DNA of 64,000 bases from Mesocentrotus franciscanus (lineage: Eukaryota; Echinodermata; Echinoidea; Camarodonta; Strongylocentrotidae), in contig CP137682.1 in the NCBI GenBank assembly GCA_037976565.1, forward strand, positions 6,260,827-6,324,826. Reading direction: 5' to 3'. The notes beneath the pieces are model-generated. The model worked only from the letters and a program-made list of their open reading frames with translations, searched no databases and was not told where the DNA came from. This document shows positions 11,831 through 26,462 of the stretch, in pieces. Position numbers and translations under genes: made by a program. Every line of letters begins with the position of its first letter. The first letter of the stretch is position 1.

Positions 11831-14800
11831 TTATCACTATACACTTCTTGTTCATTCTCTTGCTTGCTGTTTCTATTTACCAATACATTCTCCACCGTCC
11901 ATCTCTACCTCCTACATGTGTATCTACATGTGTGTATGGACCTTACCAATCTATTCATGTCTTTCACCCCATCCTATCTTGGTTTGGCCATGTGGAAAAA
12001 ATATGCACAGGTCTGGAGTCAGTTCAAGTTCTCATTTTCTTGTGATTGTTTACACCAACATGTAATCAGCCTAGTTTTAATACCATTCTCACTACATCCA
12101 TATTTCCAGTGTTTTTTTTAGAGCAAGAAGGTCCTTACTTCATAATCATTTTACACAATGTTGAAGCTCTCTGGATCTCAGCAGTCAATATCCTCTTCAT
12201 GATTACCACCCAACCTCCCTCTACAAAACTTGACACCCACCCCCCATTTCCCCATCCCCCCTCCCCCAAGAAAGTGACATGAAGCACTGCATCATAATTA
12301 GGGCAATATCACAGTCCTATTTTTCTACACTGTTTAAACCCAACATATAATGCCACAACGTACTTTACTCGAAAGGATCATTGGCACATCACTATTCAAA
12401 CAATGAAACATGACTCATTTTATAGATTGGTTGAAACTGGGGCAAAGACACCAGATCCTCTCCCAATGGTAACGTGCAGGGTTCTATTACACCAATGTAG
12501 AGTGGGAGGGGGAGGGAGGCGGGCATCGTATAATTGGTATAACTCACTGTAGACCTCAAATATTATTACTGGATGGGATTGGGGGCTAGGGACCCATAAT
12601 AAGCCAAATTACTTACATTCAAGCTGATATTAAAGGTCTAAGCAATCACATACATTTGTACATTATAATTTTCATCAAGAATTTAACGTGTACATCATTT
12701 CCAGTGATTATAATTGGTGTCATTCAAAACCTAATGAAAATTGAAGCCTTAAGAACATTAACATGAAATATTGACTTCCACAAATTTTTCATACTTCATA
12801 TTACCAGAAATTCTGAAAATTCAAAACCTCAGAATCCTCCTCCTACTCATGGATCCCAGCTGGGGAATATTTCATGCATGTCCACTATAAATCTTACAGC
12901 ATATGCAGACACCTCAAAAAAGGCAGCTGCGATATTTCTCATTTCTCGCTGGAATAACCCGCTTTTTCACCCTATGCTGCACTGCATGCAATCGAAGGAA
13001 CTTCCGTCCCAACACTTCAGCTATGTTTCTATTGCTGGAGATGAAGGAATTTCCTACGAGACATATTTCATTCCAAATAATATTGTAGGCTCATACTTGG
13101 CATTCAGTGAGGGTCATTATAATCAAATTAAAGCATAATTCATTGAAATTTGTCACCAGCAATTTCCAACTCATTTTCTGCATAAACATGCAAATGATTT
13201 GGGAACAATCTATCGTTATAGTTATTGTTATAGTTATCGTATCATTATTGTCATCGGCAAGCTTGGACTAGGCCTTAACACAATAACCTAGACTGTATGC
13301 CTACTTCAAATTGTTGATTGATAGAGCAGTCTGCAAATGACATCATATAACCACACACACATTCTCTTCTACATGCTATTCTATTCTGGGACATATACTT
13401 GCCAACCGGAACAGGATGACAAAATGTGCTGATGGGCCTGACAAGTTTGTTGTAGGTAATAAGCTTACATATAGGGCTTTTAAAATTTAAATATCCAAAT
13501 GTACCTTGATTTAAAGTACAATTTACACTAAATAATTGTACATCAATTGCTGAAAGTGTCTCAACAACGCCTCTGCCAATACTTTGCATTTAAAGAGTTA
13601 AAAATACTGAAGAAACTCTACCTAAAGTAAAAGGGTCCATAAGCTAGCAGGAGTGTAGTATTGCAAGGAAAAATCAATATCAAAAATTTTCAGGGAGCCG
13701 TGATTTAATCATGAGTGCGCAACCCCAATATTGCAGCAATTTGAAGCAATAAGTGGTTTTCGAGGTCTTTTGTCATTTAATCACTTTATACATGCAATCA
13801 TGGACTCATGTGGTAGGTGGAGGAACGGGGAGCACTAATATCAGTTTGTGAGGAGGGAATCAAAGTGATGATGCTGAGAAGATGAGAAAGTTAATAAGAC
13901 TGCGAGGAGCAATATTTAGCTTGCTGGCCTTGGAACTATGGTTTCAAGAGCTCATCACAATCCTGACAGTAACAGTGTCTAGAGATTGAGCACTAATCCA
14001 CAATTTGTTACACATTCCCTCAAATATGTATTTGAAGCTGTATACATGTATGTCTTTGACTGCAAAAAAGATCTTATCATTCCAATTATATATGATGATT
14101 TCCACAACAATGACAATGATGATGGTTGGTAAAAAAAATAATAATAATGATGTGGACAATGAATATTAATATGATTATAAAGCAGATAGTGAGAATATCA
14201 GTGTATATTGCTCAATTATTTCTCAAATAATCAAAATACATTCAGAAGAACATTGTTACATCATGCCTTCAATCTCATATCCTAATAGCTCAAATTATGC
14301 CTTACAAAAGAAATTACCAATCCAGTACCTGACTAACCAAAATCCATCCAATTAACAATGAACTACACACGTCCAAAACATACTTCCAGTGACTCATAGC
14401 AATAATTCACGAAATTGCAGATGCACATGACACAAAGAACGATCGTGTTATCCCCAAGGGTGGAACATTTCACATGATTTTCAGCTTGAAACATAGAATT
14501 AGATAAGTAATTACCTGTCAATAGTCAACCTCAATTAATCACAAGAGACTGAGCCAGGACTACTCCAGTTGAATGTCTGCTTATCAAGCCTAAGGGATGT
14601 AAGGCTGACTAATCAAGTTTGTCAAAACTTTGCATTGATTTTAAACCGGGGCACTGTTGAGATATTTATCCACAAAGAAGTCATTTGAAAAATAATTTAC
14701 ATGGGTTACAGAATTTTTCGTATATCACATCATTCCTGATTCTCAAACTAGAATGAACAGTTTTAGACTAAACAGATTACTTCTTTATATTGGAAAAAAA

Positions 14801-17585
14801 GAACTTTCAAATCTTCAAAGTCCTTTCACAATTTGTTGCTTCTTTTCTTCTTAATTCTTCAACTGTACTGTTGCTTGAATGATGAAATATTTGATTATTT
14901 TTGTGAGAAACCAGTGGTATATAACCTTCCTAAATACATGTAACATTGACGCTACTAGTATTATCTTTTATTTTGTAACAAGAACATCATTGGTAACACT
15001 GTAAACCTACCGCTCCTCAAAATTGTAATGAAGTGTAAAGGTAAAAGGTTTGACGTTTAGAATATATGTTAGTAGGAGCTATGCTAATTGGTAAAGACTG
15101 TCTCAAGATGATTTATATAGAGATGGTTAAACTTGAACTTTTCGAAGAGCTTAGAGGCTTGAACACGTCTGACAAGTTAATGTGATGGAAAACCAATCAA
15201 TGCTCTCTTGTAATGGTTGAATCATCATCTGGATATTTGGATTGTCTCTTGCTTTCAATTTCTTGATGGATGAGGGATGCATAAGAAAAGACAAGATGAA
15301 CAGACAAAGAGACAGAGAGTGAGTGAGTCAAGAGGGACATAGATGCAACTGTATAGAGCTTCTTAACTTTCAGGTCAAAATAATTTCAAGTCTAGTGCTG
15401 AAGATGGGGGAGGGCATATATAACCATTAGGCCAATACATTCCAATGCATGTACATTGGACCAAGTGAAATGATAAGACATGACCTACATCAGAGGATAA
15501 TGGATTTTCATTTCAGTAAATTATGGTTAAGCAATGTACAAGAAACAGATAAGAAACATCCTTTATTCATAAATTCATTTTGCAAGATTGTCTGTGATAC
15601 ATAAATATGTACACATCAAAAACCTTGTTTATTGTGTCAAATATAATTATAATGAAATTTGTAAATTTATACGATTAGAATGTCATTATTTACTTGAACA
15701 AAGTGCAAAACAATATAGCTTATATGGTCATTAAGTTTAGTTGGCTTCATCAGTTCGCATCAATGCATGAATATACAACATCCATTCCACCCCCCCCCCC
15801 TTCCCTCTTCCTTGATCATTGTATTCCAATTTGCAAAAACATTCATGTCCGCAGATTACATACAATGCTACCATTAGTATGATGTCATCATACCAAGTCT
15901 CCATTACAGGCAGACAATGATGGATCCTTTATTACCCCCTACCCATCTAACCATGTATATAGACAGACATTAAAGGGCCTGTTCATACTGACAAATAACA
16001 TCACACCAAAGTCACACCAAAGTCACACCATCAAACCAACTCACACTTGACGCCAGACCTACAAAATGTACCAAATCGAATCGTAGTAGTTCCGAGATAT
16101 TATAATAATTTTGTTCAGTCTATTGTCGGTCTGGTATCGTTCTCATCTGTGTGACTGAGGTATTGGCTGTGATGTGAAATCAATGGAGAACATATTTATA
16201 CTTCAATTACATGGACCATCTAGGCTAAATCAAACACTTCAGCCACATTCTTTTCTACCAGGTAACCATTCACTGCACCTGGGTAGAGAGCGAAAGGAAC
16301 CCCTCCCCTTCAAAACACCAAATATAAAAGGTAAAACTTAAGAGCAGACCCTCTTCATTTGCGAATGACAAGATGAACCATTCCTGGTCCAAGAACAAGG
16401 ACTTAAACTAGCTTGCTTACTCATCTCAAAAGCAAATCACTCTAATGGATACAGGGGGCTTCAAAACGACCGATTCCAAAAGAGCCCTCAGACGTCCAAA
16501 TGTACAATGTACTTTACAATGTATCACCCCTCAATCCACCATGACGAAGAAGTCGATGGACACCTTATGAATACAAAATGAATAGCAGTCCTCAGACATA
16601 GTAAGTCTACAAATGTATGTGCTGATCTTGTTAACGACATTAACATCCTTATTAGAGACTTAGAGTCGGCTTGTTACAGGTCTATTGGACAGAGAGGTTA
16701 TTGAAGATGCATGTATTGGCTGCTGGCTAGCCAGGGATTGATCCCCAATTTTGCCAAAGTCCATATCTTGTAAACCAATGTCAGTATGTCACTGTATCAA
16801 TTCATCATATTTACATTTTTATTAGTGAATGTGGGAATGATTTAAAAAGCAAGAGAGGGACCATTAATTCAGCAAAAATATGCATGATATACTATTTAAT
16901 GGAATAGCTAAGATACCTTTTATGCATGAGATATTATTCTGTAAGGTTTTCTGCTATCTACAAGCAAATATGATTGCATGTTCATGGAATACAGCTGGTG
17001 ATATTAACCTGATAACCAATTTCCTTGGTAATTGTGCTTACTTTATAATCAAGGGACTTTAAATAGAATGAACAGCAGGTCCACTCTCAATTTCATGAGG
17101 GAAAAATTACATACATGTACACTGTACAAGTTTATGAAGTAGGAATTTTGCTTACAAGTTTATGAAGGAGCAAAATTGCCTACACATTTACAAAAATGTA
17201 TGAAGCAGAGATTGATAAAAATTTATGAAATTCCTGCCCTGGGAAAGTGATAGATTATCCCACATGTATGATAACACTCTCAGCTTTGAAACCCTGGAGG
17301 AAAACGAGGAATCCGGCCACTTCAGAAAATGACCCGGCCGCAGACCTGGGTATCTTGAATACAATGCCAAGTGCTCCGGTAGAGATATGGGATGTTGAGA
17401 GCCAGAAAGACGTTAACACTGTGTTTAATGACATGAATGTGAACCCTTCTGGCACTGAGCAGACAGTATTCTGTTGAGAGCCAGAAGGACATTTACTCTG
17501 TTTCAAAGTTAAGGGTTAATGCCATTCTTGCTCTCAACATGCCATATGAGTTATACCACAGTTACAACACCAAACCCAATACACA

Positions 17586-17971
17586 TTAAAGGCATTGTTT
17601 AACAATGTTAAATCTGAGATGCACGGCCCTACGTGTTATCAGTGTCTGTGATATGGTGTAATATTGAAGCCCTAAAAAAATTGCGCTTCAAAATGATCAA
17701 GAAGTACCTCAAAAAAGTAAAAATCTTTGAGTGACCGGTTTTACCATACTCGTTTTCCCCAATAGACTGGTAGTGTTATAAAAACCGTTAGGAAAACGCA
17801 AAATTTGGTTTCGATTTCCAATCATAAATATCTTGATAATCAGACAGGCGATCGGCTTGTAAAAGTCATGGGGTTCCTGACTGACCTAAAGGTTTATAAT
17901 TATCATTGCAGCATGAGCTAAATCCAGGATTTTGTTTCAGAATCTGACACAAAGTTAACGGATCCCTTTAA
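17586..17971 (+). mobile_element. ~385-bp interspersed repeat with short inverted ends, copy 1
   Basis: Bounded by ATTAAAGGCAT and GATCCCTTTAAT. It is the reverse complement of 55083-55465 at high identity over the whole length. Shared landmarks: TGATTATCAAGATATTTATG and CCTAAAGGTTTATAATTATC (or complements). No ORF. Confidence 0.85.
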
Positions 17972-18825
17972 TTCCTAACCAATGCTTGGCCATTCAAGGT
18001 ACTGTAAACTTTAGTTTCATCTCTTCTCAGTCTGGTATCTGTGTTGTTGGTGTGACACGGGTATTACTGACCTTTTGGTTCTGAACTGACAGTATGATTG
18101 AGATATTACACCCATAAATACTCCTGTCAAACAATGTTTACAAAATGACATGCCAGAACATTAGATGCACCCATGCAAGATGAAGATGAGGTGGGTAAAC
18201 TTTTTATTATGTTTGCATTCCACTTTATATATATCTCTCTTTTATAGGTCAGGAGAGAAACAAATGCGTAGCTCAACTGACATGAATATCTGTATGCTGT
18301 AGTAATGCTGTTAGTGCTATAGTCAGATACCTTATAACTACCGATAGTAAGGTACCATATACAAGAAACATGTGTTATCATTGTTATGATATAGCAAAAA
18401 GGGATAATGGGATCTGGCAATTTCTGTGGACATAATAAGATCTACAAAATTGGAAGGTACACTGAAGAATATGTGATGTAAAGTGATAAATGTACCAAAT
18501 TTGCTGAGATGAAGTGGGGATAACCCAATTTCACATGAAATGTTGCTTCCTATATCACAATAGGTTTTCATCATCTGAAAAATGGGAATAGTCTGCAGGG
18601 GCAGCACTAGAAAAGCCCCTCCTGAGATGCAAAATTGTGTTATCTGATTAATGCTCCAGATGATTTGATTGTGTTTTATCTGACAATAGCAAGTGTGTGT
18701 ATGGAGAAGAAAAGAAAATCTGCCTCATTTACAAAGCCCCTGTTCCTGATAGCGTTGTACAGTACATGTATAAGATGATTATCATCTACTGAGAGGCAGA
18801 CATGCATTGATTCATATACATTGGT

Positions 18826-19160
18826 GTCATAGTCGAAAGGCCTGAGCACTTGACTGGAAATGCAAAGGTTCTGGGTCCGATCCCCGACACAGAAATACGA
18901 CTTTTGGCAAGGTATTAATCTACATATGCCACTCCATACCCAGGAACGAAATGAAGACCTGGTAGGATGACAAAAGCCTTTGTGATAGTAATTGCCATAG
19001 TATGCCCTCACAGTGACCATATTGTAGGAATCCTCCCCAGGAAGTGGAGATGGTGCACACTGCATGAAATAATCTAATGGCCAAGGTAATCATATTATCT
19101 GTAAAGCACTTAGAGACAGTATTTCGTATTAACCGCTAAATCTAGATTTATTATTATTAC
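18826..19160 (+). mobile_element. tRNA-derived SINE relative, diverged
   Basis: Head GGTGTCATAGTCGAAAGGCC with B-box-like GGGTCCGATCCCC, then ACTTTTGGCAAGGTATTAAT, CATATGCCACTCC and a TTATTATTATTACTTA tail. The middle of the body differs from the other two, so it may be a subfamily. Confidence 0.75.
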
Positions 19161-19800
19161 TTATACACAGAGTTAGTACTGGCTATCAGCATACGATACA
19201 TGTATTGTCTTTCTTTTTTTCAAGTGACCTCTCTTTTTGGAATTGCTTACTCCTAAAAAAAAGACATTCTGCTCTCCTTTTGGGAACATATATAGCTAGC
19301 AAATCCAGGTCATTTTGCTTAGGTACGGGGTATATTTACTTTTACAACACATGTTACAAACTACCCTTCCACAGACCCACTTATCATAGCCGCATTAACC
19401 AATTCCAGCCGATATGACCCAGTCATTATGAAGGTAATATAGGAAAGCAATGACCGTCGTCGTCGGCCCAGTGTCATGAAGTCAGTCAGGAGGACCGACT
19501 GTGTCCACAGTAAGAGAGTGAAGAACAAACAAAAGATGGTCAACTAGAGTGATGAGCAATCGATTATGAGGACATTGGTGAAGGCTCTGACTGGATACTA
19601 TTACTATGGTGAGACTGCACAGGACACACTGGTTCATATGTTAGTGCGGTAACGGGGTTCTCTTACCAGGAGGGGGAGTGGGGGCATATAAGTCAACAAA
19701 TTTCAGGCTAAGTAAAATAAGGATTATGGTTTCACATTTATAGATTCTTTTTAGGGTCTAAAATTTGTATTATTAGGGGGCATGTTACTTGACATGGACT

Positions 19801-19970
19801 GACACTAAATAGTGCCCGGGCCACACAAGGGCCTATTAAAAAGCAAAGTCCAGACCCCCAACATTTTTATTAGATTTTTTTTTTTTTTGGTATATAGGGC
19901 TCATGCATACAGACTGTAAAAAATTAGATCCGGACCCCCTTCAAAGTAAAGATGTAGTTTGAAGCTCTGC
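19801..19970 (-). mobile_element. hAT-like MITE relative, inverted and degenerate
   Basis: Compared with the complement of 55770-55930 it shares GACACTAA, GCCCGGG, CCCCCAACATTTTTA, AGGGCTCATGCAT and GGACCCCCTTC in order; a poly-T run (about 19868-19888) has expanded inside. Confidence 0.6.
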
Positions 19971-22498
19971 TTCATGTGTACTTAAGGTACATGTACATGT
20001 ATATCATATTGGATTTTGCTGGAAAAGGGGAGCACATGCCCCGTGCCCCATGCATCCACCAATGACAAGTATTTGAACAGCTCGATCGACTCTCGCAGGA
20101 GTAGGGATACAATGGAATCTATGGTTCTACCGCTTTTCACACAGAACTTACTGGAGTATTGACCTACAGATTCAAAGTTAATGAGCAAGAAGTGCCTGCA
20201 ATAAGGTAGTAACTCCATTGAAATTGTCATTGTGTATTGAAGGCCTATACTTGCTTACTATCTGTTAGAAATCTGAAGCCATGCAGGAAATTGAACAACC
20301 CAGCAGAACTTTCGTACCAGGAATTGATTATGATAACAAATTAAGCAGAAATCCAGATGACAGTGAATCCACATATTTATGTGTATTATCATTACGGAAG
20401 TTCATGAACATGGACAAACATGTGTATGCCTACATTTACATTGTTTATGTACATGTAGCCATACATATGCATAGCAAAATAGGCCTACAGTACAGTGTAC
20501 AGTATACAATAACAGGGTAATTTGAGATATACATCAGAGAAGATCATATTGCCCTTAGAATTGTGAACTTTGAACTGTGGCTGAAGATATTTGCAAAGTA
20601 AAATCCTAAAATTTGAATTAAAGTAAATATTTTCACAACTTATCAACTGTTTTGAAATGGATGATCAGATATAAGTTTAAGTTATGAGGATATTTTAAAC
20701 ACTCTAAACTTCAATTCAACTTTCAGTTTCACTCTATCCACTTACAGAATAATAAATCAAAAACAAATATCATGTTGTGATATACCACAGACAGTAGTGT
20801 AGGCCTATGGCTACAGTGAACATCATACACTTTGAATAGAGAAAAACAGCAATGCTTCAACACAAACTTGATATACCGTACATACAGGTGTATGTAAATG
20901 TAGGCCCTACAGTTCAACTACAACATACAACATAACTTTTTGTGACAGGAAATCCTATAATATACAAACTATCCAGTAATGAATAGTATATAGTAGGCTC
21001 CTAGTGTACATGCCAAGCCACCAAACAGCATGTCAACAACTGCTGGTTGCCATAGCAACATGGTGTGAGGGACATTAATTCAGGAGGGATAAAGAGCCTA
21101 TTGTTCACAACTGGGAAATGACAAGTATGCATAACATGAATATCTTGCCATCCAATACCAATATTCTATCCACAAGTATGTTCAATACAGTGGTTTGTAA
21201 GCATGCAGGGCTAGTACTTTCATTGGAAATAAAATATACTGTACATGTAAAGCGTCTGCCGAGAGTCAGAAGAACAGCTCTTCTGGCTTTCAAAAATTAA
21301 AACACCCTGTGTATACAGTAGGCTACGCTATTTACAAGAGGCGAAAATCTGTCAATTTAAAATCACAGAGTGGTTTTGTATACAGCTCAAGATGAACAGT
21401 TTAAAACTTTTCATTAATTGCCTGCTGAGAGCCTGAGAGCAACAAGGGTGGCTTCCTTTAAACATGAAGTAATATTAATATATACATATATTTCATCTTG
21501 CAATATCATCTATACCATTTCTGTTCATAATGCCTATTTTGGAAGCCTACTTTACTTATTAAAATTCATACTCTATTATATTATATATTTAAACAAATAC
21601 CTTGCATGTTTGCCCTTTTGAATCTTGATCAGGATGATGCCTATATTGCCAGTTATACTCAAATATCAATTAATATTATTATATTTGTATTCTTGAATGG
21701 CTATGTTCATTTCATGCAACTCATGTAATATAATGGTTCTAGGACTATACTCCTGCTGAATGTTCAGGGTTGAGGAGATATCAATCTTTTGTACATTGTA
21801 GCATTTTTTTTAATCAACTTTTAAATCAACTTTCCAATATTCAATCTTAATTCATCATATCTTTTTTATAGTAATTTTTAATTATTTTTTCCTTTTAATC
21901 ATGTGCCATATTCTATGTACCTGTATAGAATTTTTAATTATGTACTGGGAGTAGCATGTGTGGGGGCACATGCATCCGGGCAACAGTGTTGAACTTCACT
22001 TTTGTGCACCCTGACCCACTTGCTGCTCCCATATATATCTCTTTGCATGTTTTTTCAATCTTATTATGTACTTGTCTCTTGCCATGCTGTATTGTATTTG
22101 TGCTTTTTTATGAATGGTCGAATAAATAATATTAATAATATTAATGTATTTCAAAAGATTGAACACGTTTCTGATCAGGATCTTAACAAATAACATTATT
22201 TACATGTACATGTACATATATAGTATAGGTTTTTTACAGGCAACCATGTTTCATGATGTAATAAAGAGGTGAAAATCCATTCATTCCTTTTTGCAGAAAC
22301 TACTTACATGCAGTCAACTCAGTACTAACAGTCTCATGTATAAATCATCTCAGTACTAACAGTCTCATGACTAAATCTCTTCATTCATTGTTATTTATTT
22401 ATTTCAGTAAGACCAAGTGCTATAAAATATGAAGCTACAGGTATATTACATACACTGTAGCAGGCAATGAGAATGTTCTAGTACAGTAGAACAGTTCG

Positions 22499-22769
22499 TC
22501 GCCTGGCTGGCAGAAGGGCGTTAGCTCGAATTTCAGGTAAAAAATGAAGCGCTAAGCAGAAGGGCGTTAGCACTAAATCGCCTCCAACTTTTATAAAACT
22601 GACTTATTTGTGGCGGTTCTACTAAAACATTTCTATTAGTCTTTTAAGTTTTAAACCAATTTTCGGGACGGAAAGCAGTTTAAATATAAAACAAAACTTT
22701 AAATGCGAATAATTCGAAAAGTAGTTTTCGTGTCGCTCGCCCGCTAACGCCCTTCTGCCAGCCAGGCGA
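22499..22769. mobile_element. MITE, 271 bp, same family (copy 2)
   Basis: Same orientation and nearly the same sequence as 9572-9855, with small internal deletions. The inverted ends are a perfect 27-bp match here. Shared interior words include ACCAATTTTCGGGACGG and AAATGCGAATAATTC. Confidence 0.9.
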
Positions 22770-23379
22770 TAAGTTCTACCAATCTTCAAAAGTTGGGTTC
22801 CTTGTGGCTACTATGGAGTACTACCAATGGAAGAAGATACAGAGCGAAGTTGAAAGGGGATACAAGAGCACGAGTATTCTGACAGCAATGTTTACAAAGT
22901 TAGATATTACCTTTCATTCATTACTGGTGATCAGAGAGCAAATTGACACAGATCTACACACTATTCTTGACACTTCTTAGATCTTTTGATAACACCTCCG
23001 TGCAAACAGTCCCATTCATGGTACATTGCATCCTTTCATGTGTGATGTGACATGCAGAGTACTTAGCCTAAAGGCCCATTCAAAGTAACACGGAATAAAG
23101 GAAGATTTCACATGGAACCATTGTAGTTTTAAAACTTTAGTTTGAGAAACCTCAACTTTTCAAAAAATGACGCACTGAAAATGACATGGATTCACACGGC
23201 ACTGAAATAATAAATAAACTATAAGCTGGCAGGCAATTATAAGTACAAGCTGGTGAAACCTAGACGTTTATTACGTCCACATAGCACAACTTTAAGCGAG
23301 GACAACCCCCCCCCCTCCCCCGCTGCTCGTAGTTTCATGACAACCATGAGATTGCAATATAATTCTGTTGTATTATCAA

Positions 23380-23520
23380 TATGTTACTGATTTATTTACT
23401 ATGTTTTGTAATACTATTGTACATGTATAAAAATACATCACTGTACCTTTGTAAATTGACCCTTTCAGCCTTGTGCTGCTGGTCGATCATTATATACCAA
23501 TAAATAAATAAATAAATAAT
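23380..23520 (+). mobile_element. LINE 3' UTR tail with (AATA)n end
   Basis: CCTTGTGCTGCTGGTCGATC, then ATATACCAATAAATAAATAA at 23490-23520. Typical of CR1-type 3' ends with short tandem tails. No coding part recognised. Confidence 0.5.
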
Positions 23521-26184
23521 AAAGACTGTTGTTTGAACCGAGCTATTGAATAGAAATACAAACGTTTTTTGTTTTTTTTAATTCAGGCCCACAGTCAACT
23601 TTGCATCCTACATGTAGGGCTAAAGTTTTACTCTTACAGCCTGGACAAAAAATCACACTTCACGTCTGCAATCTTGAATTTTCTACAATATTCTTATTCA
23701 TTAAAAGTTCAGCAAAACTGGATTTAGAGCAGTACAAACAGTATGAAACACAATTCTTTTATAGAGGAAGTTAAAAGAGTAATTGAAAGGTCAGAAAGGG
23801 TCAAAAACCTGCTACAGCCGAGTCTTCTGTTTCCTGCTGTATAGTTTTACAGGTTGGTACATATAGGCCGTAATCTCTGTAGTGAAAACTTGTTATTTTC
23901 CTGTTAGTTCTCTCCTGTGAAAGTCAGTGTCTAGACGACAATGCTGGTATTATACAGTTGTTTTAACCCTTAATATGCTAAACAAATAATCTCCCTGTGC
24001 CACATTGGATTTACCATGGGATAGATCAGTGTTTTCTACGGGGGAGTCGAAAGACATCTCTATCAACCTTGTGAAAATGAAACATTAAAAAACCGCTGTG
24101 TATTTTCAAGAGGAAATAACATTTAAAAGATTATACAGTGTCTTTTTCCTAACTTGCTTCGCTCGCTTGCTTGCAACATTTAGAAAAAGGATTTTTTGGT
24201 AAGCAAAGCCAGTGCATTGCACAAAGCAATCCTTCCACGAAATCGTGTCTGTTGTTTGTGCAAAAAGCATGTGTAGCAAACGAGCGACCGTCCAGAAAAG
24301 CGAAGTAAGCATCCAACGTGTTAAAGGTAGTCTAAGGTTGTAGGAACAATGAAAAGAAGATTCTCTTAATTTTTCAATGAGATACATAAAATGTACACTG
24401 AATGTCTTGTCAATGACTAGACAAACAAAAAATTTGCTCCCAAAATTGGTAGGAAAAGCGGAATAAGAAAAGTGTGCAATAATGTAGTAATAACCATAGA
24501 AATGGAAAACTATCAGGCACATAAGGCTTATTGATAGAATATGTAGTTTTATCTATGTGCAAACATATAGGCCTACATGTAAAGTGTTGCTAATTATATG
24601 TCACATTTTGGTAGTTAAATGATCTGATTTACAGCACAACATCACTAAACTGATTTAGAATGATCAGTACACAGTCTAAGTGTGATTTTCTAATCACCAG
24701 AAATCAAAATCACCTTTAATTCACAGGTGTAAATGAACAAATTGTATATTCTTCCTGTTTGTTTTCTCTCATGCATTAAGTCTAGACGATTGTACAGAGG
24801 GCAATGCATAGTCATTTCTTGCAGTGGTTAGGAATTCAAGATAGCTGGTAGTTTCTGTTTCAGTTTAGATCTGACTGAAACTACCCTTGATAAAATAAAA
24901 TAGTCTAAAACTAGTCGAAAAATAGTGAAAAAGCGGCAGAGAAAATGCTTTTTTTTCTTCACTACTTTCAACTCTGAATATATTTTTCATCTATCTTTTG
25001 TTCCAAATCCTGAGCCTAGATTTTTCTTCTTCTATTTTCCATTTTTTCCAAAAGAAAATAGAAGTAAAATGGTTTATTTTTCTAGGAAATACCTTAAAAA
25101 ATAGAGAGAAAATAGCCACAAAATATATTTTTCGCATGTGAAAAACTACCAGGAAAACAGGTTTACATCCACTTATGTTTGCACTTATCGTTTCCTGAAT
25201 CTTAATAATATAAGTATTATCAAGTATTAGCATTTAATACAGTCCATAAGATATCACATTTAAGAGGTGATAGCGCAGTAACTTCTCATTCAAGATTCAA
25301 ACTAAATGCAATATTTGATATAATATCCATGTAGCCATGCAGCCTACATGTATACTGTCATCTCTACATTGTGCAAAAGCCTGTCAGTTTAAGAAAATAG
25401 GAAGACAAATGTAGATGACTTTTCTTATAGAATCAAAATTCACTTGTAATTGGGAAGCAACTACACAACATGCCTGACGTACAAAAAATGTACATGTACT
25501 GGGTACGGTACGCAGATTGCTTAAATACATTGTATCCCAGTACAACATGTTGTAAAACCTGGAAAAGAAATGTCTTTTCCTTACAGAGATCATTGCAAGA
25601 ACTCAGCTACCAATTAGACCAGTGACAAAATAATATATTTCCTAGAACTCCATAGGTCAGAACTCCATGGGTCTGTACATTTGTATATTACATCTCCTTC
25701 ATCACAAATTGAATTAAAATGTAAATGTCATTTACAGACACATTAGGCCTATAAAAAAAAAGATGTTGTATTGCCCTTTAGGTCAGAAATCTTCTTATTT
25801 TTCCTCTTTTTTTTTCTCCCTCTTTTGGCCGATATTTCTCAGTTTTGAATGCTTTAATACATTTTTTTTATTCATTAAACATTAAAACAGTAAAAAAAAA
25901 TAAAAATAAAAAAATAATTTGTTTTTTTAAAGCCGACCGTAGATTTCAAGATTTTGGGGTCGGTCGCAAAGGGCAATACAACATATTTTTTTTGTACGCC
26001 TTAGGAAGCTGGATAACGATGCCATAACCATATGTGCCAATGCCAAGGATGTAGAGAGTGAGATAGAATGTTAAGAATGTATGATACATAGAGTGTATTT
26101 AAAACATTGATTGCTTAGCTACTAATTGAGTGTAATAAGATGGGACATAATAAAAGCATGTAATTTGTGTAGAAGCATCAATAA

Positions 26185-26462
26185 GCCCATTTACATTGCA
26201 TAACAAAACATTTGAAAAACCATTGTTTTTTTTAAACTCCCATTTTACACTCCTCAAAGAAAAAAAGTGAGAGTCACATGACCAAAAACCGGTGGAGTTT
26301 TGGCTGGCGATTAAAAAAAAAACACTCCAAAGGTGGGTTTTTTTATTAAGGGTTTTTGGGGTCACGTTTATGGGTATTGGGTAGTTGCCTAGCAACATCC
26401 GACAAAAGTTACTCCTGAATGTGAGAAAAACCAAAGGTTTTTGCTTGCAATGGAAATGCCCC
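26185..26462. mobile_element. MITE-like element, ~278 bp, between duplicated flanks
   Basis: Ends GCCCATTTACATTGCA and, reverse, GGGCATTTCCATTGCA. The interior includes GAGTCACATGACCAAAAA, also found in a related element at 27208-27563. An ~80-bp direct repeat stands on each side (26107-26184 and 26465-26550). Confidence 0.65.

Noticed and set aside
24106..24522. 138-aa minus frame
   Set aside because: Tyr/Phe/Leu-rich chance composition, no domain, likely inside a repeat (GCAAGCAAGCGAGCGAAGCA at its end).
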